From positions 26,099,001 through 26,163,000 of the forward strand of contig NC_135362.1 of NCBI RefSeq assembly GCF_051622035.1: a stretch of DNA of 64,000 nt, written 5' to 3'. Within the stretch, counting starts at the first letter, position 1; each line of letters begins with the position of its first letter. The DNA is from Arctopsyche grandis (taxonomy: Eukaryota; Arthropoda; Insecta; Trichoptera; Hydropsychidae). Of the stretch, positions 36,040 to 47,747 are shown piece by piece. Under the pieces are notes generated by a model that was given only the letters and a program-made list of their open reading frames with translations, was not told where the DNA came from and did no database searches. A program made the position numbers and the translations under genes.

Positions 36040-36383
36040 TAAATGTACTTCATCGGCAGTCGGTAGTTATTCCGTATATGCATAGGGACAAAACAGTAAC
36101 TTAACTCGGTTTTCTCCCTCACACGCGATCTCACTCGCACGCATTAGGGCCGGGCCGCACCGCTCAACTCGCGAACAACTTGGCTGAGGGCGACCAGACC
36201 AATGCATGCAGGTAGATGGGACATGCCGCACTCGTCAACTTCTTTGTTGCACACATTTCCATACATTTATTCGTGTCGCGCAACAAGTCGGCCGACAAAG
36301 TTGCACGGTGCGGCCCGGCCCTTAGGCCGAAGTGCTGTTCGGAGAACACATATTACCGCGGTGCACAGGCTACGATGCTCTGA
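36040..36383. repeat. Dispersed repeat family B, interrupted copy
   Basis: It matches 9018-9188 on both sides of a nested MITE at 36147-36321. Just before it, 35950-36030 is a detached SINE tail. Confidence 0.75.
36147..36321. mobile_element. PIF/Harbinger-type MITE with GC-rich ends
   Basis: The 175-bp element has perfect 16-bp ends GGGCCGGGCCGCACCG / CGGTGCGGCCCGGCCC and a TTA target duplication (36144-36146, 36322-36324). The empty site is seen at 9018-9188. Confidence 0.88.
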
Positions 36384-36918
36384 CGTAGTTGCTCAAAATT
36401 TATTTTTTACTCATTTTACATATGTATGTATGTATGTGTTACATTTTCAAAGCAAAAATAAGACCCTGAAACTTTGAATAGCAAAAGTAAAGTTTTTCCG
36501 TATGGAAAAACTTTACTTTTAAAGTTTTTTTGTATAGAATGAAGACCTAAAAAATACGTACATCTAATTTATGAAACTAGATATTTTACCCAGAACTCTA
36601 CATACACGTACATATATCATTTTAAAACAAAAGTACATATACTAAACATATGTAGTATTAAAGTTCAATATTTAAAATGTAACTTTCCTCACCTAAGACG
36701 TCACACGTATGTAAAAGCCATGAAAGACGTCGATTCGTTGAATTAACAATGCATTTTTTGGTCATTTTTTTACTAACTTACTTTTAGTCGAAAACTTTGG
36801 ACATTGTCTCAGGATCGTAAATGTGAATACATACATACAGATGTATAAATAAATAAAATAAATATTGTATACATATTTTAATAACTACAGATCATTAAGT
36901 TTCACTTCTCCTCATATA

Positions 36919-38557
36919 CACTACCGTCCATATGTTTAAGACCAAAGTGTTTTTGGAGCATATTTTACACAATTTTGGACCAATTTAAAAAATATAAACT
37001 CAGTTATGTTCAAAAAATACGCATTTATTAAAATAAATAAAGATATTACAACAATTAATAAACATAAAATTATAAAAAAATAAAAACGTCAAACTGAACT
37101 TTCGTCAAAAAACCCACCCTTACTTTTAATCACTGCTGCACATAGTCTCGGCATTCTATTTATTAAATTTTGAAGTGTGATGGGAGGTATGGACTTCCAA
37201 CTTTCCTGTAGATGATTCCAAAACTTATTTATGGATGTTGAGCGATGGATTCTGGTTCGTCTGTCCAATTCGTCCCACAAAAGTTCTATTGGGTTTAAAT
37301 CGGGGGATTGAGGAGGCCAGTTCATGATTTTTAAATTATTTTTTTCTTCTTCTTGTTGTAAGAAGTCCATGCATAGCTTTGATTTATGTTTTGGGTCATT
37401 ATCTTGTTGGAATATAAAATCATGCCCACATAAGTTCCGGCCGCACGGCAAAACTTGTTCTTTTAAAATTTTCAAATACCCTTCTTTTTTTAAAATTCCA
37501 TTAATTTTGATTAAAATCCCAACTCCAGCTCTTGAGAAACATCCCCATATCATTATGGATCCACCACCATACTTGATTGTTGGCAGCACACAGTCTGGCA
37601 TCATTTTTTCTTGGGGAGTGCGCCGGACGTAAACTCGTCTTTTCGAACCGAACAATTCAAACTTCGATTCATCGGACCAAATCACTTTTGACCAATCTTC
37701 AATTGACCAATTACGATGCTGAAGAGCCCAAGCTAGTCTTTTCGCTTTATTATTTCTTCTTAATAATGGTTTTCTTACTGCTATGCGCCCTTCCAGCTTC
37801 ACTTCCATCAGCCGACGTTTAACCGTGGTGACCGATACTTTTTTGAAGGCTGTCTTTTCTATGTCAGAGGCGATTTCTGGTGCCGTTATCCTTCTATTTC
37901 GCTTGCTCAATAATATCATTTGTTGATCCAATGCTTGTGTTGTGATTCTGGGACGTCCTGATTTTGATAAATCCATAATGTTGTTAGAATTTTGGAATTT
38001 TTTTATCGTCTGTTGTACTGCAGTCTTCGAAATATTCAAATTTTCGGCGATATATCGTTGGGTTTTTTGCTGTTTGTAAAGAGCAATAATGGCTCCTCGA
38101 GTTTCCATGGTGAGATTTTTATTTTTTCCCATATTTCTTCAAAAATTTTTGTCCTCTTTATGTATTATAAATTTTTCCGCTAGTACGACTTCAAAGTCTG
38201 ACTGATCAGATTAAACTGAACCAAATTCATTTAGGGTTTATTATTTTGAACTGTTTCGATGTCATATCAGCAGGATAAAATAACAAATAAAGTTCGTAAC
38301 ATAAACTGCGTATAGTAGAGTTGTCGAATTGCAACATGTGTCGATTCGTCACGCGGTGTCTTTGAGCCCATTTTGAACCCTTATATAAAAAAAACAACAA
38401 ACCAATGGGATAATCCCTGTTTTTTTTGCTCAAATTAAATCCAAGGGTGTAGGGAAACAAATGATACCCATTTCTTTGAACTATTTTACGCTAAATTATT
38501 TTAATGGACATTAGAAATCGAGTTATAGGTTTGGTCTTAAACATATGGACGGTAGTG
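36919..38557 (-). mobile_element. Complete Tc1/mariner transposon
   Basis: The 1639-bp element has 28-bp terminal inverted repeats starting CACTACCGTCCATATGTTTA and is flanked by TA on both sides (36917-36918, 38558-38559). A single intact transposase gene lies inside. All parts needed for mobility appear present, so this is a recent or possibly active copy. Confidence 0.92.
37089..38132 (-). CDS. Tc1-like transposase, DD38E type
   Basis: The 347-residue protein catalyses cut-and-paste transposition of the surrounding element. An N-terminal paired-like helix-turn-helix region (about 8-50, 68-115) is separated by the GRPR motif at 59-62. The catalytic triad is visible: D154 in WSDESKFELFG, D244 in QQDNDPKH, and E283 in PDLNPIELLW. 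D244 and E283 are separated by 38 residues rather than the 34 of classical Tc1. A DD38E Tc1-related family has been described in animals under the name Intruder; assignment here rests on spacing and similarity, not on a search. The frame has no stops, the Met start at 38132 is family-typical, and length is normal. Open frames on the opposite strand are shadows. Confidence 0.92.
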   Translation of the reverse strand: MGKNKNLTMETRGAIIALYKQQKTQRYIAENLNISKTAVQQTIKKFQNSNNIMDLSKSGRPRITTQALDQQMILLSKRNRRITAPEIASDIEKTAFKKVSVTTVKRRLMEVKLEGRIAVRKPLLRRNNKAKRLAWALQHRNWSIEDWSKVIWSDESKFELFGSKRRVYVRRTPQEKMMPDCVLPTIKYGGGSIMIWGCFSRAGVGILIKINGILKKEGYLKILKEQVLPCGRNLCGHDFIFQQDNDPKHKSKLCMDFLQQEEEKNNLKIMNWPPQSPDLNPIELLWDELDRRTRIHRSTSINKFWNHLQESWKSIPPITLQNLINRMPRLCAAVIKSKGGFFDESSV

Positions 38558-38799
38558 TACATATACATACACACAAAACGCTATTCAATTCTTTACAAAG
38601 TCATCGTTCTGTATAAGAACTAAAATCAATCAATCAGATATTTAATGAGTTTGCACGCAATAATACATAGCACATATTATAAATATACATAAGTTCTATG
38701 TAGTCATAATAAGATCATTTGGATTATTATCAACATGCAGGTCAGGCGTTATCATAATATTTTCTAATCTGTGGCGGATGTACATTCATATATGTATAA

Positions 38800-39044
38800 T
38801 ACACAAGTATATGTGTATTTTACTAAATCTGTCCACAGCCACCGCATTATTTGGTAAATGTGCACATTTGCGCCCAATGAGATATGACCTGACAACGAAG
38901 TTGGAGCTTCAACTCTCGGGTCAACAGCCCACTTTAGATAACAAATTTGCAAACTGCACTATGTAGTTCAGTGGTAGCCAAAGCAAGTGTAACTATCGGT
39001 AGTCAAAATGCTATGGTTATATATTTTTAAATGGTATTTTACCA
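38800..39044. repeat. Repeat shared with the tandem duplication
   Basis: It matches 23725-23960 in reverse (blocks CACAGCCACCGCATTATTTG, TCAACTCTCGGGTCAACAGC, AACTGCACTATGTAGTTCAG). It directly precedes a SINE here, as it does (inverted) at 23300-23720, so the two may have moved as one unit. Confidence 0.7.
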
Positions 39045-39475
39045 GCCAGCCAGCAGTATGGCTCGGTGGTTGCGTTTATGTTTAGCACCGAGAGGTTACC
39101 GGTTTCAATCCTGTGCTAATCTTTAATACTGCTGGTCAGATTTGGATATTTGTGACTCCAATTTGATCGTTTCCTATCAGAGTTTGTCAATTAATCTGAT
39201 TTCATTGTTGAAACGGTTCCTCCATCAAATTGGCATAAACCATCCTACCCACTATGTCACAAATATCTGAATTTGATTAATGTACAATATGTAAAAATTT
39301 ATGTACAAGTCTAAATTAATAGATATCTCTATGAATTATTGAACACAAAGTTAACAACTTTGTGTTCTTCAGCCTCTCGAAAAACAGCGATTTATGTAAT
39401 AAAAATGCTGCAATGTTTGTAATTAATTGTCTAGGAAGGGGGGGTCTAACTGTTATGCCTTCCTGGTATGTATAT
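39045..39475 (+). mobile_element. tRNA-derived SINE, best uninterrupted copy
   Basis: Box A (ATGGCTCGGTGG, about 39059) and box B (GGTTTCAATCC, about 39101) sit some 40 bases apart. The body carries TCTGATTTCATTGTTGAAAC and CCATCCTACCCACTATGTCA, and the tail AATTGTCTAGGAAGG..GCCTTCCTGGTATG ends the unit. Some 430 bp in total. Confidence 0.8.
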
Positions 39476-40235
39476 ATCTACATATGTGACATAAATTACA
39501 GTCCATTTCATGACAGATCGAACCTCAACTAATGAATCAGTGTGCAGTTGCTCTATTTAGAAATTGCACGCAATTGATCGGTAGTTCGCGTCTCCTTTAA
39601 ATAAAAAAAAAATCATTTGCTTATTTGTCGACACTCTCCTTCAATAAGTTGACTAGATCAGAGCTTTTCAAACATTAATTCAAGACTATACATTTCTGAA
39701 GACAGCGGAAAATCACCGGATTTTGAGAACTACATACATATACTATTTAAAGTACTCAAAGGTGATTTTGAATTGAAGTAAATGCTTATTCATCAGGAAG
39801 AAAAGCGAAAGATGTGATCCCAGTAGAGTATATGTCTCAAGTACAATTGCAATTGTAAATTTGGGCAATTATAGTGTTATAGAATTCTATTAAAAATAAT
39901 ATAAACCCTGTATAAAGGAAAAGGAGGGTGTTGTTCAAATCTCTTCTGATTATATGAAATTGAAACAGCTTATATGAAACTTTTTGTACATTATAAATAA
40001 TGTGCTTTCACTTAATTATTCGCTCTTCAGTATTGATAGTTTGACGACCTCTGAACTAGGGTAAACGTTACAGCTGTTAGTCAATGTATAGTGATTGGCT
40101 ACATAGACCAAAACAATGCACTGAAGCCAATCGACGGCGAAATTAAATATTGACATCAGTTAGTAGTGAGCAGGAGCACTATCGAGGACATAAAAGATTC
40201 AAAGTAATGTTCATGGGGCTCTCATTTTGTTACTT
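39476..40235. other. Intergenic, no recognised feature
   Basis: No coding stretch or repeat that I can name. It lies upstream of the unassigned open frame at 40239. Confidence 0.35.
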
Positions 40236-40238
40236 TAA

Positions 40239-40613
40239 TATCCTAGTGGGAAAACAACTGCAGCGTTACCCATATGTATTATTAATGGCGTAAAATGCAC
40301 TGAAAACTGTTCTTTTATAATCATTAAAAATTTACCAGAAGCAATTTCAATTTCACACACTATAAAACTTTATAGACCACCTCATGAATTATTTTCGATA
40401 TTTCTGCCACCGGCAAACAGTGTTATAAAGTTGTTAAGATTTACTTCCAGTGTATATCATTTATTTAGACAAATTAGTGGATCCATACACATAGCAACTG
40501 TCTACAATAGAGTTGAAAGTGCTTATTCTAAATATAGATTCTTTCCTGGACATTTAACCGGAGCTGATCTCTGGTCGCCTATCATGACCTGCCGTAGATA
40601 CGGTTTCTCATAA
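40239..40613 (+). CDS. Unassigned coding-like open frame (124 codons)
   Basis: After a TAA at 40236-40238 the frame stays open to a stop at 40611-40613. It has no early Met; the first Met is at 40431. Just before it, TATCCTAG at 40239-40246 could act as a splice acceptor, so it may be a last exon. The translation starts PSGKTTAALPICIINGV and ends GADLWSPIMTCRRYGFS, with varied composition unlike nearby AT-rich noise. I do not recognise the family. It could be a gene exon, a decayed transposon protein, or chance. No partner exon was found upstream with confidence. Confidence 0.35.
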   Translation, partial: YPSGKTTAALPICIINGVKCTENCSFIIIKNLPEAISISHTIKLYRPPHELFSIFLPPANSVIKLLRFTSSVYHLFRQISGSIHIATVYNRVESAYSKYRFFPGHLTGADLWSPIMTCRRYGFS

Positions 40614-41079
40614 ATTGGTTAGCTTCTATCGTCGGGTCAGCATATTTATTTTGATAATGCTTTTTGTTTTGAAATTCACTTTATCAGATCACGACAACAA
40701 CGTGTCGCATACTCGTCAGAAAAACATGATGTTGAACCTTTGACATGCGGTGATAAACTTGCACGATATGCTGGGTTTTGATCTCTGGTTTGACCTGAAA
40801 GTTCGATAGAAACATTATCAATAAACTGCATACTGTGGACTAATTGAAATGATAATCAAGTTTATTATTATTTCAAACTAGTGTTGGATGAAATATCATA
40901 TGGGTTATGGCTAACGTGGCCATTTATTTTTTCCTCAAAACGAGACATATACCAATTTTTGGCTATGTACATATGTGTATTCAAAAAAACGCATATTTTT
41001 TCATTGTTTTATTTATTAATGAAAAGAACAGGAATGAATATGTGAAAATAAATAATTTATGTGGTCTTATATTTTTTGA

Positions 41080-41402
41080 GGAACGAATTTGCTCGAATAT
41101 TTTTGTTGTTGATTTCAAATAATAATGAAATTCTGGGCAGGATATCTTAAAATTTAATTTGGTAATTAGCATTGCTTTAAGAATTACGACTTGCAACTGT
41201 GTTTCGCTTGTCCACAATTTATTCATAAGAGAAAAGACAATTTCTACGAGCGCATTAGTGCCGAGCAGGCATAAAAATTGTAACCTTGGGTTGCTCTCTT
41301 TTTGAAAACGGGACATTTCGACGTCCCGAAGCTGTGCTTGGGGACAACGGGATAGGCTAGCTAAAAACGGGACGGTCCCATTCAAAACGGGACGTATGGT
41401 CA
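41080..41402 (-). pseudogene. hAT transposase C-terminal remnant with element end
   Basis: In reverse orientation the frame contains ALVEIVFSLMNKLWTSE followed by LKAMLITKLNF and CPEFHYYLKSTTKIFEQI, matching the C-terminal dimerisation region of a hAT transposase subgroup (normally VERVFS..MN..W). Right outside it are the GGGAC/GTCCC-rich terminal sequences related to 1185-1265. This looks like a terminal fragment or internal deletion derivative. Confidence 0.6.
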
Positions 41403-42199
41403 CATTAGTTATGGCATATTAAGTTATTAAATAATAAAAAAATTAAACGATCATCATTAAAATATCATCGCTGAAACGTAACTGTTATTTAAAATATCTC
41501 ATACATAGAAAGAGCTTTTTCACTATTTGATATTTTCAGTATTTAAAAGACAGATAAACTTTTATATCTTATTTTTTTTATCGTTTCTATCGAAATGACC
41601 ACCAACGGTGAACTTTAATCTGGAGTTTGGAATTAAGAACGCGTGTCGATATGAAATGGGACAATTTCAAGGTTTCCGTGACCTTTCCATTTTCGATTGT
41701 CAGTGTCAATGGTTATCAGCTCCCCGGTACAAAAGTGTATTTGAAATTGGAAACGTGTTCATCTTACACGCGCTCTCTTATTATGTCTCTTGTCACAACT
41801 TTGATAATAAGTCAAAAAAAAAAGGAATATGTATGTGCTATCTGTCAAATAAATTAATCTATATACGTTTTATGATACTTGCAGTGTAACAAGTATGATC
41901 GTATATTTTATATTTAGTATCTATGTAACTATCGGCCGAAGACGTCTTTGATAACAATTCCGTCAACTGTTATATCATTCAAAATAACAGTTGCAAGTCA
42001 TTTTAATTAATTTTTGTATACATTTATGAGATGTTTGCATGATTGCATGGTATTGCAACGTGATGTAAGTTATATGTTATTTGTTATTCCTTTGATAAGT
42101 AAGACATGCTATTTTAACATTACAAGCTTGCATTGATTGCTGTCAATTAATGACCTTTCATTATGTTGATTGCTTATTAATTTATTTTTTTGTTTGCAG
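41403..42199 (+). other. ACSBG upstream region
   Basis: It precedes the ACSBG start exon. A splice acceptor TTTTTTGTTTGCAG ends at 42199, showing that at least one non-coding 5' exon lies further upstream, possibly in the GC-richer block around 41600-41770. I cannot place its donor. Confidence 0.4.
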
Positions 42200-42240
42200 A
42201 TTCAGCATAGTTAATATTGTATATACAATACATTTCCAAC

Positions 42241-45200
42241 ATGGAAAACGGTGTTAAACTGACCAACGGTTATCATAATAACCATAGTGATATTTCAATT
42301 AGTAAAAATGTAAGTGATGTTGATAATCTTTTATACATACATACGTTTATATTTAATATTAAACATTATTTATATATGATGATGAATGTTTCAGGGTGAT
42401 CTCAAGGTAAAGGCAAAAGACATGTCAAATCATTCTACGCATAACGGAACTGACGAAACTTTCTTGAATGGTAAAATTTATATCAAATATGAACATGCAA
42501 TTAGCAAATATACCTGGCGTTGCTTGAGTGTATATTAACAATTAAATAGTGACTAATATTGAATAACTTTCGCTTGGAACATACATATACTGCATATATG
42601 TATGCTCTTGTAAATATATTTAGTCTTTTAAGCATAATTATACATTATATGTATATTTTGGTTTTACTCAGCAAGCCTAATCGTTTAATGTATGTAATAG
42701 AATTAATGTCGAATGCTCTTCTAACAGTACATTGTACAATTTCTAGGACCTAATCAATTGTTACCATCTACCGAGTACACTACAACGTTACCCAGTGGCC
42801 GTGTTAAATTACGAGTCCTCGATAAAGGCGTTGCCTCTGAACCACCAGTGTCGGTGCCGGGTCTGCTCAGTCGAACAGTGGCTCGTTATCCTGACGTGGT
42901 GGCAATAGCGTCTAGAAACCCGGACGGATCCTGGGATAAGTCTACGTACAGGTAATGATCGATCTGTGATGAGCCGTACGCAAGTGTTAGAATCGGAAAT
43001 TTAATTTGAATATATATAATTTTTTAATTTGCAGGGAATACCAGCAGCTTATACGTACATGTGCTAAAGGTTTCATTGAACTTGGTCTTCAGAAGCATCA
43101 CGCAGTTTGCATCCTTGGATTCAATTCACCGCAGTGGTTCATATCGGATCTTGCTGCAATACACGCTGGGTTAGTATTCATTGCCATACCTATAAGAATG
43201 CTAAGCTCTTGTAAACTATTATATAATTTGTGTATAATAGTTTCATGCAATTATCATTTGTCTCCCCCAACCTTTTTTGGATTGTCCTACAAGCCTTTAA
43301 ACTACCAAAAATTTTGAAAGGTACCATACATTTTCTCAGCATTCTGAACACATTCAGTTTAGTTAGGTTAGGCTCAATCTTTTAGTTAGGTTAGGTTCAA
43401 TATTTTGATTCTTGAAAGTGAAATGAAAACTATTTCTTAAAAATGTAAGAATATAGCAAAACTTCTACGATCCCGAACCGAAGTCGGTGACGCAACGCAA
43501 GCTGTACGATTGCATCATCGCGTTCCTGTACAAACACCCTCGTCTGAAATGTCTTCGTTCATACAACGGAAAAGACACAATTCGATTCGCTCCAATTACC
43601 TGATCGCGAGCCCGCGGGAATCCCAGAAAGCATGGTCTCATCACACAGCCGCATCATAAAGTTACGCATTGCACAACCAACAAGGATGTATACCAGCGCA
43701 CCAGCCCCAGACGCCAGTGAGTCTTTGGAGTTCAGCCTGCCCACTCCTCCGAAGTTGGGCAACTATCTCCTTCGCCGTAGATACAATGAAACTTGTATTC
43801 ACTGAACATAAATAAAGATCCTCTTAAAAACCTTGGCTGGGAAACGGTCAAAAATTATGCTGAATACGTTTTGCATATGCAAAAAAACGCGTTCCTATTC
43901 TGTACTGTTGAGAGTCTTCTTAAAACTTACCCTGGAGTGTTTTCAGTGATGTTTTATCTTTGTATTGACAGAGGTTTGAAAGAGATCGATAACGGTGATT
44001 CCCATATTAGAAGAAATGTAGGAAAAATTTGTCGAAATAATAAGATAGTACGAATTGATAATGACATGAAGACACGCCTATCATAGCTGGAGTCGACCTA
44101 AGCGTGCCATGCTGCACTTTTGAGCGTGTTCTTACCATTATGTGACAGTATAAATTCATATATTCTATTTTAAAAATTTCCTTTTCCTTTACCAAACAAT
44201 CCTTGTCAGCGCTTACTGGTATACATATTACCATAAAGACTTGAACTTAGACTTATTTACTACCAAACTTTAGAGGAATCTTAAACTGCTCCTGTTCTGT
44301 AGACATGTTTGTCAACACACTACTTTCAATGTAATGTAATATTAATATTATTTGAATAGGGGAATAGCTGCCGGGATATATACAACAAACAGTTCTGAAG
44401 CATGTTACCATGTCCTAGACAACAGTCAGGCGAACGTCGTCGTGGTGCAAGATTCCAATCAGATGGAAAAAATACGCAGCATATGGCCTCGTCTGCCGAA
44501 TCTCAAAGCAGCCATACAATGGGAAGGCGAAATCGACCCACCGCTAGAAAACACATATACCGTATGTAATTCAAGCTAACGTACACTCAATGTATGAATA
44601 CTTATCAAAATTTTATATAAAAACCTATTTGTGTACTTTCAGTGGAATCAAATGATGAAATTAGGCGCAGCTCAACCCGATACAAAATTGGACGAGATTT
44701 TGAAATCCATGGGAATAAACGAATGTTGTACCCTCGTATATACGGTGCGTTGGTTATAATAAAATGGATTTATTTTGTTGTATGTATGTACATATATTAA
44801 AATTAATTTAAAATTGCAGTCGGGAACTGTAGGAAACCCTAAAGGTGTTATGTTATCTCATGATAATCTGGTGTGGGAAGTTCATGCATTAACCTTACAG
44901 CTCGACAACTGGGATCCTGGATACGAGAGCATCGTGTCTTATTTACCACTAAGTCATGTAGCAGCCCAGGTTAATATAATTCATTTCAAATTATCCTTAA
45001 ATATATATTTTAGAGTTAATAATAACGCATTTCTGAATTTCAGGTAGTCGATATATATTTACCGCTATACAACGCTGTTTCGATATATTTCGCCGATAAG
45101 GATGCATTGAAGGGATCTCTAATTAAGACTTTACAAGATGTTCAACCTACCAGGTAAACCAAGTCGTTCAACCTACCATTTTCGATTACAATAATGCATT

Positions 45201-47747
45201 GAAGTATTGTTTTTATAATGGGGATTTGTTTTTTAGATTTCTCGGAGTGCCGAGGGTTTGGGAGAAGATGTATGAGAAGATGATGTCGATCAGTGCGTCC
45301 AATGGGCCGTTGAAGCGTGCCATCGCCGGTTGGGCAAAACAGCAGAGTTTAAATCATCACATCGATCGAATCAACGGGTAAACATATACATACATGTTAT
45401 AATACAAGTATACGTATGTATATTTTTATTTGAGTGAAATTTTTTATCTGATTTTTTCGTTTTGATTTCAGCATAGATTATGTTTCATACAGCTTCTCGT
45501 TAGCCAAATTTTTGGTTTTGAAACGGGTTAAAGCCGCTTTAGGGTTCAGCAGGTGTCGTCTTTTCGTGACGGCTGCAGCTCCCCTGTCTGCTGATATCAA
45601 AAAGTACTTCTTGAGTCTCGACATCCCCCTTATGGACGTCTTTGGCATGTCAGAAGTTAGCGGAGCTCACACACTGAGTACTATAAAAGCGTAAGTACAA
45701 GTTGGTGTATACTTTTTTTAAGATATGTACCTATACATATGTAGTGTGTAGTTTTGTGAAAAGAACTGAAAATACAAATATATTCATATTTAAATAACAT
45801 GTCTTATAGATTCAACTTGGACTCGGTCGGAAAGATTCTAAACGGAGTCGAGACAAAAATCGATAATCCAGAACTAAACAACGGTCACGGTGAGATATGT
45901 TTACGGGGAAGGCACGTCTTCATGGGATATCTGGGCGAGGTGAAGAAGACCGAAGAGGCTATCGATGAGGAAGGTTGGCTTCATTCTGGCGACGTCGGCA
46001 CAACAGACGTGAATGGATTTTTATCCATAACTGGCAGAATCAAAGTAAATTTTCTACGATGACTATGTGTGATCGAACGAATTGAATTATTTATGTAACT
46101 TTGGGTCGTTTGTAGGAATTGCTTATAACAGCCGGGGGTGAAAACGTAGCTCCTGTTGCCATCGAGCAGCAATTGAAGTCCGAGTTGCCGTTCATTTCTA
46201 ACGCTATGGTCGTCGGGGATCGCAAAAAGTACTTGTCGGTGCTACTATCTTTCCAAGTATGAACTTCCTCTCTATATGATGGCTATGTAGTCTTATGATG
46301 CTATTATTAATTTGATTATTTATCTACAGACGGAGATAGATCCCGAAACTGGCGCTCCGATTGACAAATTGAACAGTGAATCTCTACGGTGGTTGGCCAG
46401 CCTCGGATCATCAGCTACTACCGTCACTGAAATATTGAGTCAAAATGAGGAAACGGTTCGTAAAACAGTCGACAGACATTTCGTGTATATCTAATCGGTA
46501 TCTGCATAGATGTAGAATAACCTAGATAAGCCATTACGTACACTTTTGGTCGGAGATGTTGTCGCCACCAACTTAGGGGTGCGGGGGGTTTAACTAACGG
46601 GGAAGTGGTGAAAAAAAGGGAAGGAACGCAAAAAAACGCAGTGGTCAGCAACCAGTTTATGTACATATGTACATGCACTGAAGTTTTATTTTATTTATAA
46701 CTTTATTTTATTGGACACTCCGCGGGACAGTAAACCAAACTAATAAAGCCATATTAAGAAAAAAATATTTAGCTATACACACTATATTAAACTACAAATG
46801 TATGTTACTATAATAAAACCATCATTAACTATTACAATATTTAAACATTAGTAACTTCCACAAGGATCAATTTTAAAGCTGAAACTTTAATATTTAGTTC
46901 ATTGTTTGTAGTTTTAAACTTAATGTCGATTTCTGAATTTCCTTCAGTGCCAACAAGATATACGCGTGCATTTAGAGACATCTCTGGCAGAGGTTGTCGA
47001 CCGCTGTTCAATCACTGCATACAACAGTACATACATCGCGCCGATATTTCATTATATGTTAAAATACTACTATAATTGAAGACATTATATATTAATTTTT
47101 ACTTATTATATGTGATGCCATCCGCCTTATTATGTTTTCTTGAGTTATTGTAACACAATTTCACTGAATACGTTCGCATTTTCGAAAAATATCAATCGAC
47201 CTTCCGACTTAGAAGCTAACTAGTTACTGAGAGAGAATGTGCATTCACCAACAGGGTGATCGGCTTAGAGCGTCAGGGCGTATCTATGTATTCTATATCT
47301 ATGGGTATCTGTTACAAATTTGTATGGTATTCGAAATGCCAGTTGTCGATTATGAAACCGTCAAATGTAGTATTATTATATTTTCTGTGAAGTTTTATTG
47401 GTTCTTGTAATTTTATAGGTTATGAAGGCCATCAATGACGGAATCGTAAAAGCAAACCGAGCTGCAATTTCTAATGCGCAAAAAGTGCAAAAGTTTAAAA
47501 TCTTACCGGTTGACTTTTCGATTAACACTGGAGAATTAGGTAAAAATTTATATTACAATTATTTATCTATAAATAAACTGGCGAACGCTTTCATTTGTTT
47601 GTTGGTTTCAAATTCATATATGTATAATAAATATTGTTTACATTTTGTATCATTTATAATTCCATTACAGGTCCGACAATGAAGATAAAGCGCAACGTCG
47701 TGGCAGCTAAATATGAAGATATAATAGAATCCATGTATAAAGTCTAA
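42241..47747 (+). CDS. ACSBG: Long-chain fatty acid CoA ligase, bubblegum family (15 coding exons)
   Basis: It activates long and very-long-chain fatty acids to acyl-CoA using ATP (bubblegum in Drosophila, ACSBG1/2 in mammals). Coding exons by splice sites and phase: 42241-42309, 42395-42470, 42747-42951, 43035-43169, 44360-44561, 44643-44744, 44820-44969, 45044-45153, 45237-45377, 45472-45690, 45810-46044, 46116-46256, 46330-46455, 47419-47539, 47671-47747. They sum to 2109 nt, 702 residues, within the family range. Seen motifs: ATP/AMP loop [11 protein letters not shown] (262-272), FGMSEVSG (454-461), GWLHSGD (525-531) and the [14 protein letters not shown] hinge (about 545). The tail [12 protein letters not shown] is family-like. 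The first ~50 residues are Asn/His-rich and poorly conserved. All introns are GT-AG. The fourth intron (1190 bp) holds repeat family A and coding-like debris. Convergent with Patj. Confidence 0.95.
43457..43804 (+). pseudogene. Coding-like fragment inside an ACSBG intron, two frames
   Basis: A GC-richer block directly follows a TATAG acceptor-like site. One frame reads [20 protein letters not shown] and continues through a [10 protein letters not shown] stretch to a stop near 43602. Another frame takes over and reads [20 protein letters not shown], later [20 protein letters not shown], ending at a stop at 43802-43804. The change of frame suggests a broken gene copy (retrocopy or captured exon). 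I do not recognise the parent. It is not needed for ACSBG, whose exons join across it in phase. Confidence 0.4.
43937..44120. repeat. Interspersed repeat family A, copy 3
   Basis: GAGTGTTTTCAGTGATGTTT and the ATCGATAACGGTGATTCCCAT block match 51580-51650. The following ATAATGACATGAAGACACGC block matches 51310-51375 in reverse. Lies in an ACSBG intron. Confidence 0.65.

Noticed and set aside
37324..37822. Plus-strand frames within the Tc1 element
   Set aside because: Shadows of the minus-strand transposase.
39059..39115. Possible tRNA gene from A and B boxes
   Set aside because: No complete cloverleaf or acceptor stem pairing; the same head recurs as part of a dispersed SINE.
43340..43400. 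Telomere-like TTAGGTTAGG in the ACSBG intron
   Set aside because: Only a few degenerate units; too little to call an interstitial telomere block.
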